NCBI GenBank assembly: GCA_903831925.1
Contig: CAIKZV010000093.1
Location: 1 to 7,615 of the forward strand
Direction of reading: 5' to 3'
Length of the DNA stretch: 7,615 nucleotides
Source of the DNA: an uncultured Burkholderiales bacterium
GTDB taxonomy: Bacteria > Pseudomonadota > Gammaproteobacteria > Burkholderiales > Burkholderiaceae_E
Within the stretch, counting starts at the first letter, position 1. The number at the start of each line of letters is the position of its first letter. This document shows, one piece after another, positions 1-6,036 of this stretch. The position numbers and the translations under genes are program-made. The notes under the pieces were generated by a model. The model worked only from the letters and a program-made list of their open reading frames with translations, ran no database searches and had not been told where the DNA came from.

Positions 1-26
1 GCGACCCTTTTTGAGCGACGACCGCT

Positions 27-1625
27 CTACGGCGGGCAGCCCCCGATCGGGGTGTCGGTGGTGTAGTGCCGGCGCCGGTAGAGCGCTTCGGTGTTGTCCG
101 GCCGACGCGGCGCCTGCACCAGGGCCTCGGCCAGTTGCGTGCTCAGCCGGTAGGGCTTGAGCGCTGGCCCGTCTCCGGGAGGGTTGGCATCGATCGACAG
201 GTCGATCGCGCCGGTGGCGCGTGTGCCGCTGATCGTCCAGCCGGTGGTCTCATGGGTCATCACGAAATCGCTGCGTTCGACGGCCAGCGGCTCGCGCACC
301 GCGCCGAGCAGCCCGAGTTCGCGATCAAGCGCGAAGACCATCACCAGCGGGCGCAGCGACCACAAACAACTCGCAGGACCCGAATAATTCGCCTGCAGGG
401 CGGGGTTGTCGCCGCACAGGCCGGCGGTGACGCTACCGGCGGCCAGTGCGCCATGGCCGATGAACCACGACCAGGTCAGATCGAGCGCGCGCATGGCCTG
501 GCCACGCGGGATCGCGCCGGGAGCGGTGGCCAGCGAGGCCAGCAGCGGGGCGGGTGTCGCCATCCGGTAGCAGCTGCTGCGTCCCATCTGCGGATGCCCT
601 TGCGGCCCGAAGAGATGGATATGGAAGCGGGCGAACTCGCCCTGCGCCTGGCTGATGAACGCCTGCTCGAATCCGGGGTCGATGCGCTGCAGCCAGAAGA
701 GTGCGTAATGAACCGACCAGGCGTTGTAGTCGTCCAGGCCGTGCGGCGGGTCGTCGAACCAGCCCTGGCCGCGATAAAAGCTGCGAAAGATCTCCCAGTT
801 GGTCTGCATCCGGGCATCAAAGTGCGAGACGTCGGCGCCGAGCGCCTTGAGCGACCGATGGACCAGCATCGGAAAAAGTTGCCAGTTGCCGTCGTAAGGC
901 TGACTGCCGAGCGCCTGCATCAGCCAGCTCGCCACCTGCTGCTGCTCGAGCGGGCTCAGCTTTGCCCAGACCGCCTTGCGGGCGAGCCACAGGCCCAGAG
1001 CGATGTCGGCGGATTCGACCAGCGTCTGGCTGTAGTCGGTGATCGGCCCCCAGTAATCGGGGCTGGCCGGATCGGTCCCGGTGACCAGGCCGCGAGCAAA
1101 GACCTCGGCCAGATCGAGCGGCCCCTTGGCCGTCGGAATCTGCGGCGAGCGGCCGCTGGCCAGCCAGGCGCCCGCCAGCGGGAACATGCGTGCATAGCCC
1201 TCCAGGCCGTCGCTGCGCCGTCCCGACGCACTCGGCAGACCGGGATAGTGGGCGCGCTCGGCGGTGGGTGTCCGATAGGCAGCCCAGCCTTCGAGGAAGT
1301 AGGTGGTCAGCAGCTCATAGTCGCTGGCATCCACCCGGCCGTCGGCCTTCGCAAATCGGGCCTGCAGAGCGATCAGCGGTGCCGCTGTCGGGTCGACCGG
1401 CGAGGCCCGCTCGCGCCAGCCTTCGACGCCGATACGCCCGGTACTCACCGCCCACAGCCACGTTGCCGCTGAAAGCGTCAGGCCACCGGTCAGCATGACG
1501 GCAAGGGCAATGCCGAGGCGTCGGCGCCATCGGCTTGCTCGCACCGGGCTCGGCTCGATGTCCGGGTGACCGCCGGTCGATACCGGTCTGCCCGGCACCG
1601 CAATGGGCGGATGCGTCGCCGCCAT
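27..1625 (-). CDS. Membrane-anchored DUF2264 family protein
   Basis: This 532-residue protein has a basic, proline-rich N-terminus (RASRWRRR at 29-36), one hydrophobic segment at about 37-60, and then a large soluble domain. By the positive-inside rule that domain should lie in the periplasm. The domain matches DUF2264 in several places: SDGLEGYARMFPL (138-150), DPASPDYWG (185-193), LVESADIAL (202-210), GNWQLFPMLV (246-255), GWFDDPPHGLDDYNAW (288-303), MGRSSCYRMA (347-356) and YSGPASCLW (414-422). DUF2264 proteins are predicted all-alpha toroids resembling glycan-degrading enzymes. From memory, some members are glycoside hydrolases of the glucuronidase type, but no substrate can be read from this sequence. 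The many Trp, Tyr, Asp and His residues in these blocks fit a sugar-binding cleft. The chosen ATG lies one base after the stop of the GMC oxidoreductase gene. An in-frame ATG further upstream (1769) would overlap that gene by 143 bases and add a basic, non-conserved tail, so it was rejected. The stop codon is TAG at 27-29. The family call is firm; the function is inferred. Confidence 0.86.
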   Translation of the reverse strand: MAATHPPIAVPGRPVSTGGHPDIEPSPVRASRWRRRLGIALAVMLTGGLTLSAATWLWAVSTGRIGVEGWRERASPVDPTAAPLIALQARFAKADGRVDASDYELLTTYFLEGWAAYRTPTAERAHYPGLPSASGRRSDGLEGYARMFPLAGAWLASGRSPQIPTAKGPLDLAEVFARGLVTGTDPASPDYWGPITDYSQTLVESADIALGLWLARKAVWAKLSPLEQQQVASWLMQALGSQPYDGNWQLFPMLVHRSLKALGADVSHFDARMQTNWEIFRSFYRGQGWFDDPPHGLDDYNAWSVHYALFWLQRIDPGFEQAFISQAQGEFARFHIHLFGPQGHPQMGRSSCYRMATPAPLLASLATAPGAIPRGQAMRALDLTWSWFIGHGALAAGSVTAGLCGDNPALQANYSGPASCLWSLRPLVMVFALDRELGLLGAVREPLAVERSDFVMTHETTGWTISGTRATGAIDLSIDANPPGDGPALKPYRLSTQLAEALVQAPRRPDNTEALYRRRHYTTDTPIGGCPP

Positions 1626-1626
1626 C

Positions 1627-3075
1627 TCAGAGCACCGACGCCGCGCTCGCGCGCTCGCCCAGTCGATCGGCCAGCCGCAGCGCGAGCTGGACGATGGTGA
1701 GCGTCGGATTGGCCGCGCCGCCGCTCGGAAACACCGACGAGCCGGCGACATACAGATTCGACAGGCCATGGACCTTGCAGTCGGCGTCGACCACGCCGGT
1801 GGCCGACGATGAACTCATGCGGGTGCCGCCCATGTGGTGATTGCCCTTGATCTCGTCATCGGCCGGAAAACTGCCGCGCCCGAGCACCCAGGGATCAAGT
1901 CGCACGCGCCCGTCGCCACGGCGCAAGATCGCTTCGGCCAGCAGCGTGGCCGCCGAAGCGACGGTGTGGCGATCGAAGTCGTCGAGTCGCCAGTGCAGCT
2001 CGGCGCGCGGCGTGCCATGCCGGTCGCGATCGGTCGACAGCGTCACCCGGTTCCAGGCGCGCGGCGCCTGCTCCCACGAGGCACGCAGCATCGCGCCGCA
2101 AAACAGACGGCGTTTGAGTTTGGCCATCGCCCATTGACCGAGTTCGGGCGCCACGCACGACAGGTCGGCGATCATCTGGCGCGAAGACTCGCGATTGCGC
2201 CGGGTCAGGCGCAGGCCGGCATTGAGCGCGCGCGCATCGCGAATCGCCTGTGCGGTCGGGCTTGCCCAGGCGATCGACCATTTGTCGAAGACGAAGGGCG
2301 CGCGGTCATCGAGAAATGCCTCGCCGATCGTGAAGTGCGGATGCTCGAGCCAGTAGCGTCCTAGCGCGCGCGGATCCCGCACGACCCGCCCGCCATTCTG
2401 CTGATTGGCCCACAGCAGCATGCGGCTGTTCTCGATGCCGCCTGCGCACAGCACGAAGCGCCGGGCCCGGGCGGTGTGACGGCCGTTGTCCGGGTCGGTG
2501 ATCTCGACCGACACGATGGCGCCGTCGCGCTCATGCAGATTCAGCACGCAGGCCTGCAGGATGGTCGCGACATTCGGCATTTTCTCGAGCATGCCGCGAT
2601 ATTTCGTCGCGAAATTCACCGGCGGCGAAAAGCGCATGGTGGTCAGCCGAAGCTGCTCCCCATACGGCCGGTCGGGGGTGAAAGCCGGGATCTCGACGAT
2701 CGCTTCGGCCCGTGCGAGGTAAGGGTCGAGATGGCGCCGGCGGATCGGCCATTCGGTATCGACACCTGCCACCTTCGATTCGAAATCGACCGCATCGAGG
2801 GCCTGACAAAAGCCGCCCCAGTGATTTGACGCCCCGCCCAGATAGCGCAGCCGGCTGGTGTCGAGCGCGAATTTCAGCGCACCGACCACCTCGCCCTCGT
2901 ACATCGCCTGCGAGCTTTCTTCATAGCTCGCGCCGCCCGCCTCGAGCAGCAGCACCGACTGACCGCGCGCGCCGAGTTCGGTGGCCAGCGTGATGCCGGC
3001 CGGGCCGGCGCCGATCAGGCAGACATCGAAGAGGCGCGACTCAAGCGCGCCGCGGGTGATGTGCTCGGCCAGCAT
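1627..3075 (-). CDS. GMC-family FAD-dependent oxidoreductase
   Basis: This 482-residue flavoprotein belongs to the glucose-methanol-choline family, which oxidises alcohols or sugars to aldehydes, ketones or lactones. The FAD-binding Rossmann motif is IGAGPAG (21-27), followed by the acidic residue of LLLEAGG (E45) that binds the FAD ribose. Other family blocks are GGASNHWGG (80-88) and CAGGIENSRMLL (210-221). The C-terminal catalytic block is GNHHMGGTRM (411-420), VHGLSNLYVAGSSVFP (435-450) and GGAANPTLT (452-460). The likely active-site pair is H414 and N456. No N-terminal signal peptide is visible, so export would need a partner. The ATG overlaps the stop of the upstream small gene (TGATG), which points to coupled translation, and the DUF2264 gene follows after one base. 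The substrate is unknown. The C-terminal block resembles bacterial sugar and polyol dehydrogenases more than choline dehydrogenase. A physiological electron acceptor, for example a cytochrome, is not encoded nearby. Confidence 0.94.
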   Translation of the reverse strand: MLAEHITRGALESRLFDVCLIGAGPAGITLATELGARGQSVLLLEAGGASYEESSQAMYEGEVVGALKFALDTSRLRYLGGASNHWGGFCQALDAVDFESKVAGVDTEWPIRRRHLDPYLARAEAIVEIPAFTPDRPYGEQLRLTTMRFSPPVNFATKYRGMLEKMPNVATILQACVLNLHERDGAIVSVEITDPDNGRHTARARRFVLCAGGIENSRMLLWANQQNGGRVVRDPRALGRYWLEHPHFTIGEAFLDDRAPFVFDKWSIAWASPTAQAIRDARALNAGLRLTRRNRESSRQMIADLSCVAPELGQWAMAKLKRRLFCGAMLRASWEQAPRAWNRVTLSTDRDRHGTPRAELHWRLDDFDRHTVASAATLLAEAILRRGDGRVRLDPWVLGRGSFPADDEIKGNHHMGGTRMSSSSATGVVDADCKVHGLSNLYVAGSSVFPSGGAANPTLTIVQLALRLADRLGERASAASVL

Positions 3076-3311
3076 CAGCGATCCGATGCGTCGAGGATCC
3101 AGCCCGCGCGCTCGACCGGATGAATGTCTGCCGGCGCCGTGCCACGCGCCACTGTCAGCAGCGGGATGAATGCCGGAATGACTAACGGGATCAGCAGCGG
3201 GGCCGCCAGAAACGCCCGGCGCCCGGTCGAGCCATCGGTCGAACCGGTTGAACGCGACCATCGACACAGTCGATCCATCCCGGCTGCGGGATGACGCAAG
3301 GCGGTCTTCAT
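3075..3311 (-). CDS. Small protein with Tat-like signal/membrane segment
   Basis: This is a 78-residue protein that I do not recognise as a named family. Residues 29-35 read TGRRAFL, close to the twin-arginine (Tat) consensus. A hydrophobic, proline-rich stretch follows at about 34-55 (FLAAPLLIPLVIPAFIPLL), then a short polar tail ending in GWILDASDR. An AGGA ribosome-binding site sits 9 bases before the ATG and supports this start. A further in-frame ATG upstream (3389) would add residues with no such site. The stop codon overlaps the start of the GMC oxidoreductase gene, so both are probably translated as a coupled pair. In multi-subunit FAD sugar dehydrogenases, a small Tat-signal subunit carries the signal-less catalytic subunit across the membrane. 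By analogy this protein could export or anchor the GMC enzyme. It is much shorter than those gamma subunits (about 150-200 residues), so it may be a reduced version or an unrelated membrane peptide. Confidence 0.62.
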   Translation of the reverse strand: MKTALRHPAAGMDRLCRWSRSTGSTDGSTGRRAFLAAPLLIPLVIPAFIPLLTVARGTAPADIHPVERAGWILDASDR

Positions 3312-3320
3312 GGCTCGGCG

Positions 3321-3324
3321 TCCT
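3321..3324 (-). promoter_or_regulatory. Ribosome-binding site of the small Tat-like gene
   Basis: On the minus strand AGGA lies 9 bases before the ATG at 3311. It is the clearest Shine-Dalgarno match among the minus-strand genes here, and it decides the start of the 78-residue protein. Confidence 0.5.
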
Positions 3325-3350
3325 GTGTCGTTGCGGGCGTGGTGCATCAG

Positions 3351-3374
3351 CCTGCCGCAGGGGCAAGCCTTGCC
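3351..3374. promoter_or_regulatory. Two adjacent inverted repeats in the divergent control region
   Basis: CCTGC-C-GCAGG (3351-3361) is followed directly by the perfect dyad GGCAAG-C-CTTGCC (3362-3374). The second has six-base arms around one central base, the size of a typical dimeric repressor half-site pair. Both lie between the divergent start codons at 3311 and 3440, next to the FNR-type box. The regulator is not identifiable. In GC-rich DNA the shorter first dyad could be chance; the second is more convincing. Confidence 0.4.
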
Positions 3375-3375
3375 A

Positions 3376-3389
3376 TTGATCCTGCTCAA
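3376..3389. promoter_or_regulatory. FNR/Anr/CRP-superfamily type binding site
   Basis: TTGAT-CCTG-CTCAA matches the FNR/Anr consensus TTGAT-N4-ATCAA at 9 of 10 defined positions and stands out as AT-richer than its surroundings. Its centre is about 57 bases before the ATG at 3440 (heme A/Sco operon) and about 71 bases before the ATG at 3311 (GMC/DUF2264 operon), so it could serve either direction. FNR and Anr proteins sense loss of oxygen, and control of terminal-oxidase genes by them is well established in other proteobacteria. Binding here is inferred from the motif alone. A Dnr- or CRP-like family member could recognise the same site. Confidence 0.55.
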
Positions 3390-3426
3390 CCGTGGCCGAT
3401 CGGGTCTGTCGGCGGGCGCCGCGTCG

Positions 3427-3432
3427 TAGAAT
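3427..3432 (+). promoter_or_regulatory. Possible -10 element of the heme A/Sco operon
   Basis: TAGAAT differs from the sigma-70 -10 consensus at one position. No good -35 element is seen 16-18 bases upstream. Transcription would begin about 7 bases downstream, at or next to the ATG at 3440, giving a leaderless or nearly leaderless message. If translation instead starts at the in-frame ATG at 3485, the leader would be about 45 bases. Confidence 0.35.
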
Positions 3433-3439
3433 CCGCCCG

Positions 3440-4111
3440 ATGACCGAGCCGCTGATCACCTCCTCCCTGACGAACCCCGCACCGATGACCCCCGCACCGC
3501 CCGCCGCCGCTTCACCGCCGCCCGCGCCGACCCCCGCGCAGCGGCGCAGCCAGCGACTGAAGTTGCTGGCGATCCTGCTGGTGTGTGCCGCGCCGGTGAT
3601 TGCGTCCTACCTGGCCTATTACGTCATGCCGCCGCTCGGTCGCACCAACTTCGGCGACCTGATCGAGCCTCAGCGGCCGATTCCCGATCTGCGCCTGTCG
3701 GCCCCCGATGGCGCCGCGTTCAAGTTCGAGTCGCTGCGCGGTCGATGGGTGCTGCTGCAGTTCGACAGCGGCCAGTGCGATCCGGCCTGTCTCGACAAGC
3801 TCTATGCCCTGCGTCAGCAGCGCACCATGACCGGCAAGGATCGCGAACGCATCGAGCGGGTCTGGCTGATCGGCGATGCGGCGCCACCCCCCGAAGCACT
3901 GGCACGCGACTACGCAGGCACGATTGCGCTGCGTGTCGACCCGGCCGAACTCGGCGCGGTGTTTCCGGTCGAGGCCGGCCGGCGCCTGCAGGACTATCTG
4001 TATGTGATCGATCCGCTCGGCAACCTGATGATGCGCTTCCCGGCCACCGGCGAGCCGGCCCGCATCCGCAAGGATCTCGGCCGGCTGCTCAAAGCCTCGC
4101 GGGTCGGCTGA
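3440..4111 (+). CDS. Sco-like CxxxC membrane protein of the cytochrome oxidase assembly operon
   Basis: This 223-residue protein has a Pro/Ala-rich cytoplasmic N-terminus (about 1-35), one transmembrane segment (about 41-62) and a periplasmic thioredoxin-like domain. The domain carries C113-D-P-A-C117, equivalent to the CxxxC of Sco copper chaperones, and the C-terminal strand VIDPLGNLMMRFP (189-201). A protein of this type commonly precedes COX15 in betaproteobacterial oxidase clusters and is often misnamed cytochrome c oxidase subunit I. It probably helps with thiol reduction or copper delivery during oxidase assembly. The third Sco copper ligand, a histidine, is not seen: the place where I expect it reads Q-D-Y-L-Y (184-188). 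A redox role may therefore be likelier than stable copper binding. ATG 3440 follows a -10-like element. ATG 3485 (residue 16) is an alternative start, and neither has a clear ribosome-binding site. The heme A synthase gene follows after 9 bases. Confidence 0.85.
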   Translation: MTEPLITSSLTNPAPMTPAPPAAASPPPAPTPAQRRSQRLKLLAILLVCAAPVIASYLAYYVMPPLGRTNFGDLIEPQRPIPDLRLSAPDGAAFKFESLRGRWVLLQFDSGQCDPACLDKLYALRQQRTMTGKDRERIERVWLIGDAAPPPEALARDYAGTIALRVDPAELGAVFPVEAGRRLQDYLYVIDPLGNLMMRFPATGEPARIRKDLGRLLKASRVG

Positions 4112-4120
4112 GTCCGCACG

Positions 4121-5128
4121 ATGACGCCACCGATGTCGATGACGCTGTTCCGAAGGCTGCTGGTCCTTGCGGTCTTTCTGACCTTCGATCTGATCATGTT
4201 CGGGGCTTTCGTGCGCATCACCGATGCCGGCCTGGGCTGCCCCGACTGGCCGGGATGCTACGGCCAGGTCACACCGATCGGTGCGATCGACTCGATCCGG
4301 GCCGAGACCGTGCTGCGTCCCGATGGCCCGGTGACGGTGTTCAAGGCCTGGGTCGAGATGCTGCATCGCTATATCGCGGCCGGCCTGGGCGTGCTGGTGA
4401 TCGCACTGGCGGTCATGGCCAGCCGGCTTGCCGCACCGAGCGCGCGGCTGGCCTGGTTCACGCTCTTGTGGATCATCCTGCAGGGAGCGTTTGGTGCCTT
4501 CACCGTCACGCTCAAGCTCATGCCGCTGGTGGTGACCCTGCACCTGCTGGGCGGGATGATCCTGTTCGGGCTGCTTCTCGCCCAGTGGGTGCGGGTGCGC
4601 CCAGCCACGCAAGCCCTGTCGGCGATGACGGGTGCGGCCGGCCTGCGGCCGCTGGTGGTGATTGCGCTGGCGGTGCTCTTTTGCCAGATTGCGCTGGGCG
4701 GATGGGTCAGCACCAATTACGCCACCCTGGCCTGCCGCGACTTTCCGCTTTGCCAGGGCAGCCTGTGGCCCGACATGGACTTTCGCGCCGGCTTCGAGTT
4801 GTGGCGCCGTCTGGGGTTTCGGGGCGACGACCAGGCCCTGCCGTTTCAGGCGCTGACCGCCATCCACTATGTGCATCGGCTCTTCGCCGCGGTGGTCTTC
4901 GTCGTTGCAGGTACGCTGGCGCTGCGGCTGCGCCGCTCGGTGCTCAGCCGAGCGACCGGCAATCTGATCCTGGCCGTGCTGGGCATGCAGGCCGCGACCG
5001 GTCTGACGAATATCTTTCTCGATTGGCCGCTGGTCGCCGCGGTGCTGCATACCGCCGGCGCGGCCGCACTGCTGGGTCTGCTCCTCATGGTAGCCTTACC
5101 GGCTTGGTCTGCCTCGGCCAAAGCCTGA
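4121..5128 (+). CDS. ctaA: Heme A synthase (COX15/CtaA)
   Basis: This 335-residue polytopic inner-membrane protein, with about eight helices, oxidises the C8 methyl group of heme O to a formyl group, making heme A for aa3-type oxidases. The heme-ligand histidines are present in both halves: EMLHR (H82) and VTLHLLGG (H141) in the first, HYVHR (H249, H252) and VLHTAG (H310) in the second. The family's extracytoplasmic cysteine pairs are visible as GLGCPDWPGCYG (C40, C46) and LACRDFPLCQG (C205, C211), together with GGWVSTNYA (193-201). Length is normal for proteobacterial COX15. The first of three nearby in-frame ATGs (4121, 4133, 4139) is taken as the start; none has a strong ribosome-binding site, so the N-terminus is uncertain by a few residues. 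It lies 9 bases after the CxxxC protein gene and 17 bases before ctaB, so co-transcription is very likely. Confidence 0.96.
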   Translation: MTPPMSMTLFRRLLVLAVFLTFDLIMFGAFVRITDAGLGCPDWPGCYGQVTPIGAIDSIRAETVLRPDGPVTVFKAWVEMLHRYIAAGLGVLVIALAVMASRLAAPSARLAWFTLLWIILQGAFGAFTVTLKLMPLVVTLHLLGGMILFGLLLAQWVRVRPATQALSAMTGAAGLRPLVVIALAVLFCQIALGGWVSTNYATLACRDFPLCQGSLWPDMDFRAGFELWRRLGFRGDDQALPFQALTAIHYVHRLFAAVVFVVAGTLALRLRRSVLSRATGNLILAVLGMQAATGLTNIFLDWPLVAAVLHTAGAAALLGLLLMVALPAWSASAKA

Positions 5129-5145
5129 TCGCCCACACCTCCCCG

Positions 5146-6036
5146 ATGGACCTGCTCGAACATTCCCCGCCAACGTTCGCCCATACGCTGCGTCAGTACA
5201 TCGAGCTGACCAAGCCGCGAATCGTGATGCTGACCGCTTTTTGCGCGGTCATCGGCATGGTGCTGGCCACCGAGGAACTCGTGCCCTGGCGGATCCTGGT
5301 GTTCGGCATCACCGGCATCTCGCTGCTGGCAGGCGCCGGCTTCACCTTCAACTGCATGATCGAGCGCGGCATCGATGCCCGCATGGCTCGCACGCGGGCC
5401 CGCCCGGCGGCCCGTGGCGAGGTCTCGGTCTCGGGGGCGCTCGCCTTCGCCGCCTTGCTCGCCGCAGCAGGCGCCTGGCTGCTGCTGGCCTTTGTCAATC
5501 CGCTCACCATGTGGCTCACGCTGGCGACCTTCGTCGGCTACGCCCTGATCTACACGGTTGTGCTCAAGCCGGCCACCCCGCAGAACATCGTGATCGGCGG
5601 CGCATCCGGCGCGATGCCGCCGGTGCTCGGCTGGGCCGCTGTGGTCAATGATGTCGGCCCGCAGGCGCTGGTGCTTTTCCTGATCATCTTCGTCTGGACC
5701 CCGCCACATTTCTGGGCGCTGGCGCTCTACCGGGTCGAGGACTACCGGCGCGCCGGTCTGCCGATGCTGCCGGTGACGCATGGCCTGCCGTTTACCCGGC
5801 TGCAGATCCTGCTCTACACCGTCCTGCTGGTGGCCACCACGCTGCTGCCCTTCATGATCCAGATGAGCGGCTGGCTCTATCTGGTGAGCGCGATGGTGCT
5901 CGGTGGCATCTTCATCGGCTATGCCTGGCGTCTGTGGCGCAACTATTCCGATGCGCTGGCGCGTCGCACCTTCGGCTACTCCATCTACTACCTGATGGCG
6001 CTGTTTGCCGCCCTGCTGCTGGATCACTGGTTTTGA
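5146..6036 (+). CDS. ctaB: Protoheme IX farnesyltransferase (heme O synthase)
   Basis: This 296-residue UbiA-superfamily membrane prenyltransferase transfers a farnesyl group to the vinyl side chain of heme B to make heme O, the substrate of the CtaA encoded just upstream. LTKPRIV (21-27) is the usual N-terminal family signature. The first polyprenyl-diphosphate/Mg site is N69-CMI-E73-RGI-D77, continued by MARTRARP (80-87). It has Glu where the commonest form has Asp, a conservative change that should still bind the metal. VWTPPHFW (183-190) and YRVEDYRRAGLPMLPV (195-210) form the second acidic site. Hydrophobic helices fill the rest, ending in LLLDHWF. Length matches the family. The ATG is preceded by only a weak ribosome-binding site, which suggests translation fed by the upstream gene. 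The last codons overlap the probable TTG start of the Sco gene. Confidence 0.97.
   Translation: MDLLEHSPPTFAHTLRQYIELTKPRIVMLTAFCAVIGMVLATEELVPWRILVFGITGISLLAGAGFTFNCMIERGIDARMARTRARPAARGEVSVSGALAFAALLAAAGAWLLLAFVNPLTMWLTLATFVGYALIYTVVLKPATPQNIVIGGASGAMPPVLGWAAVVNDVGPQALVLFLIIFVWTPPHFWALALYRVEDYRRAGLPMLPVTHGLPFTRLQILLYTVLLVATTLLPFMIQMSGWLYLVSAMVLGGIFIGYAWRLWRNYSDALARRTFGYSIYYLMALFAALLLDHWF

Noticed and set aside
9..27. Small hairpin (GAGCG/CGCTC) beside a run of five T on the plus strand as terminator of the minus-strand operon
   Set aside because: Read on the minus strand the hairpin is followed by A residues, not T, so it does not have the form of an intrinsic terminator. The 26 bases at the left edge hold nothing else that I can identify.
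41..52. Perfect 12-base palindrome CCCCGATCGGGG near the end of the DUF2264 gene as a terminator
   Set aside because: It lies inside the coding region, and no T-run follows it on either strand.
66..1472. Long plus-strand open frame (468 codons) opposite the DUF2264 gene
   Set aside because: Its translation is rich in Arg, Gly, Ala and Gln without any recognisable family, and it is antisense to a well-supported gene. Such frames are expected in GC-rich DNA.
1626..1769. N-terminal extension of the DUF2264 protein
   Set aside because: It lies wholly within the GMC gene in another frame and adds a Ser/Arg-rich tail. The ATG at 1625 fits the operon spacing.
3076..3459. N-terminal extension of the GMC oxidoreductase to an upstream ATG
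   Set aside because: The extra residues show no family similarity and would overlap the small Tat-like gene and the divergent control region. The ATG at 3075 directly precedes the FAD-binding fold.
3512..5050. Long minus-strand open frame (512 codons) opposite the CxxxC protein and ctaA
   Set aside because: Low-complexity His/Gln/Arg-rich translation with no domain. It spans two real genes and their spacer, so it is a composition shadow.
5352..5379. Glu in place of the first Asp of the CtaB prenyl-diphosphate motif as a loss of function
   Set aside because: The change is conservative, all other motif residues are intact, and a similar Glu is, to my recollection, common in betaproteobacterial CtaB.
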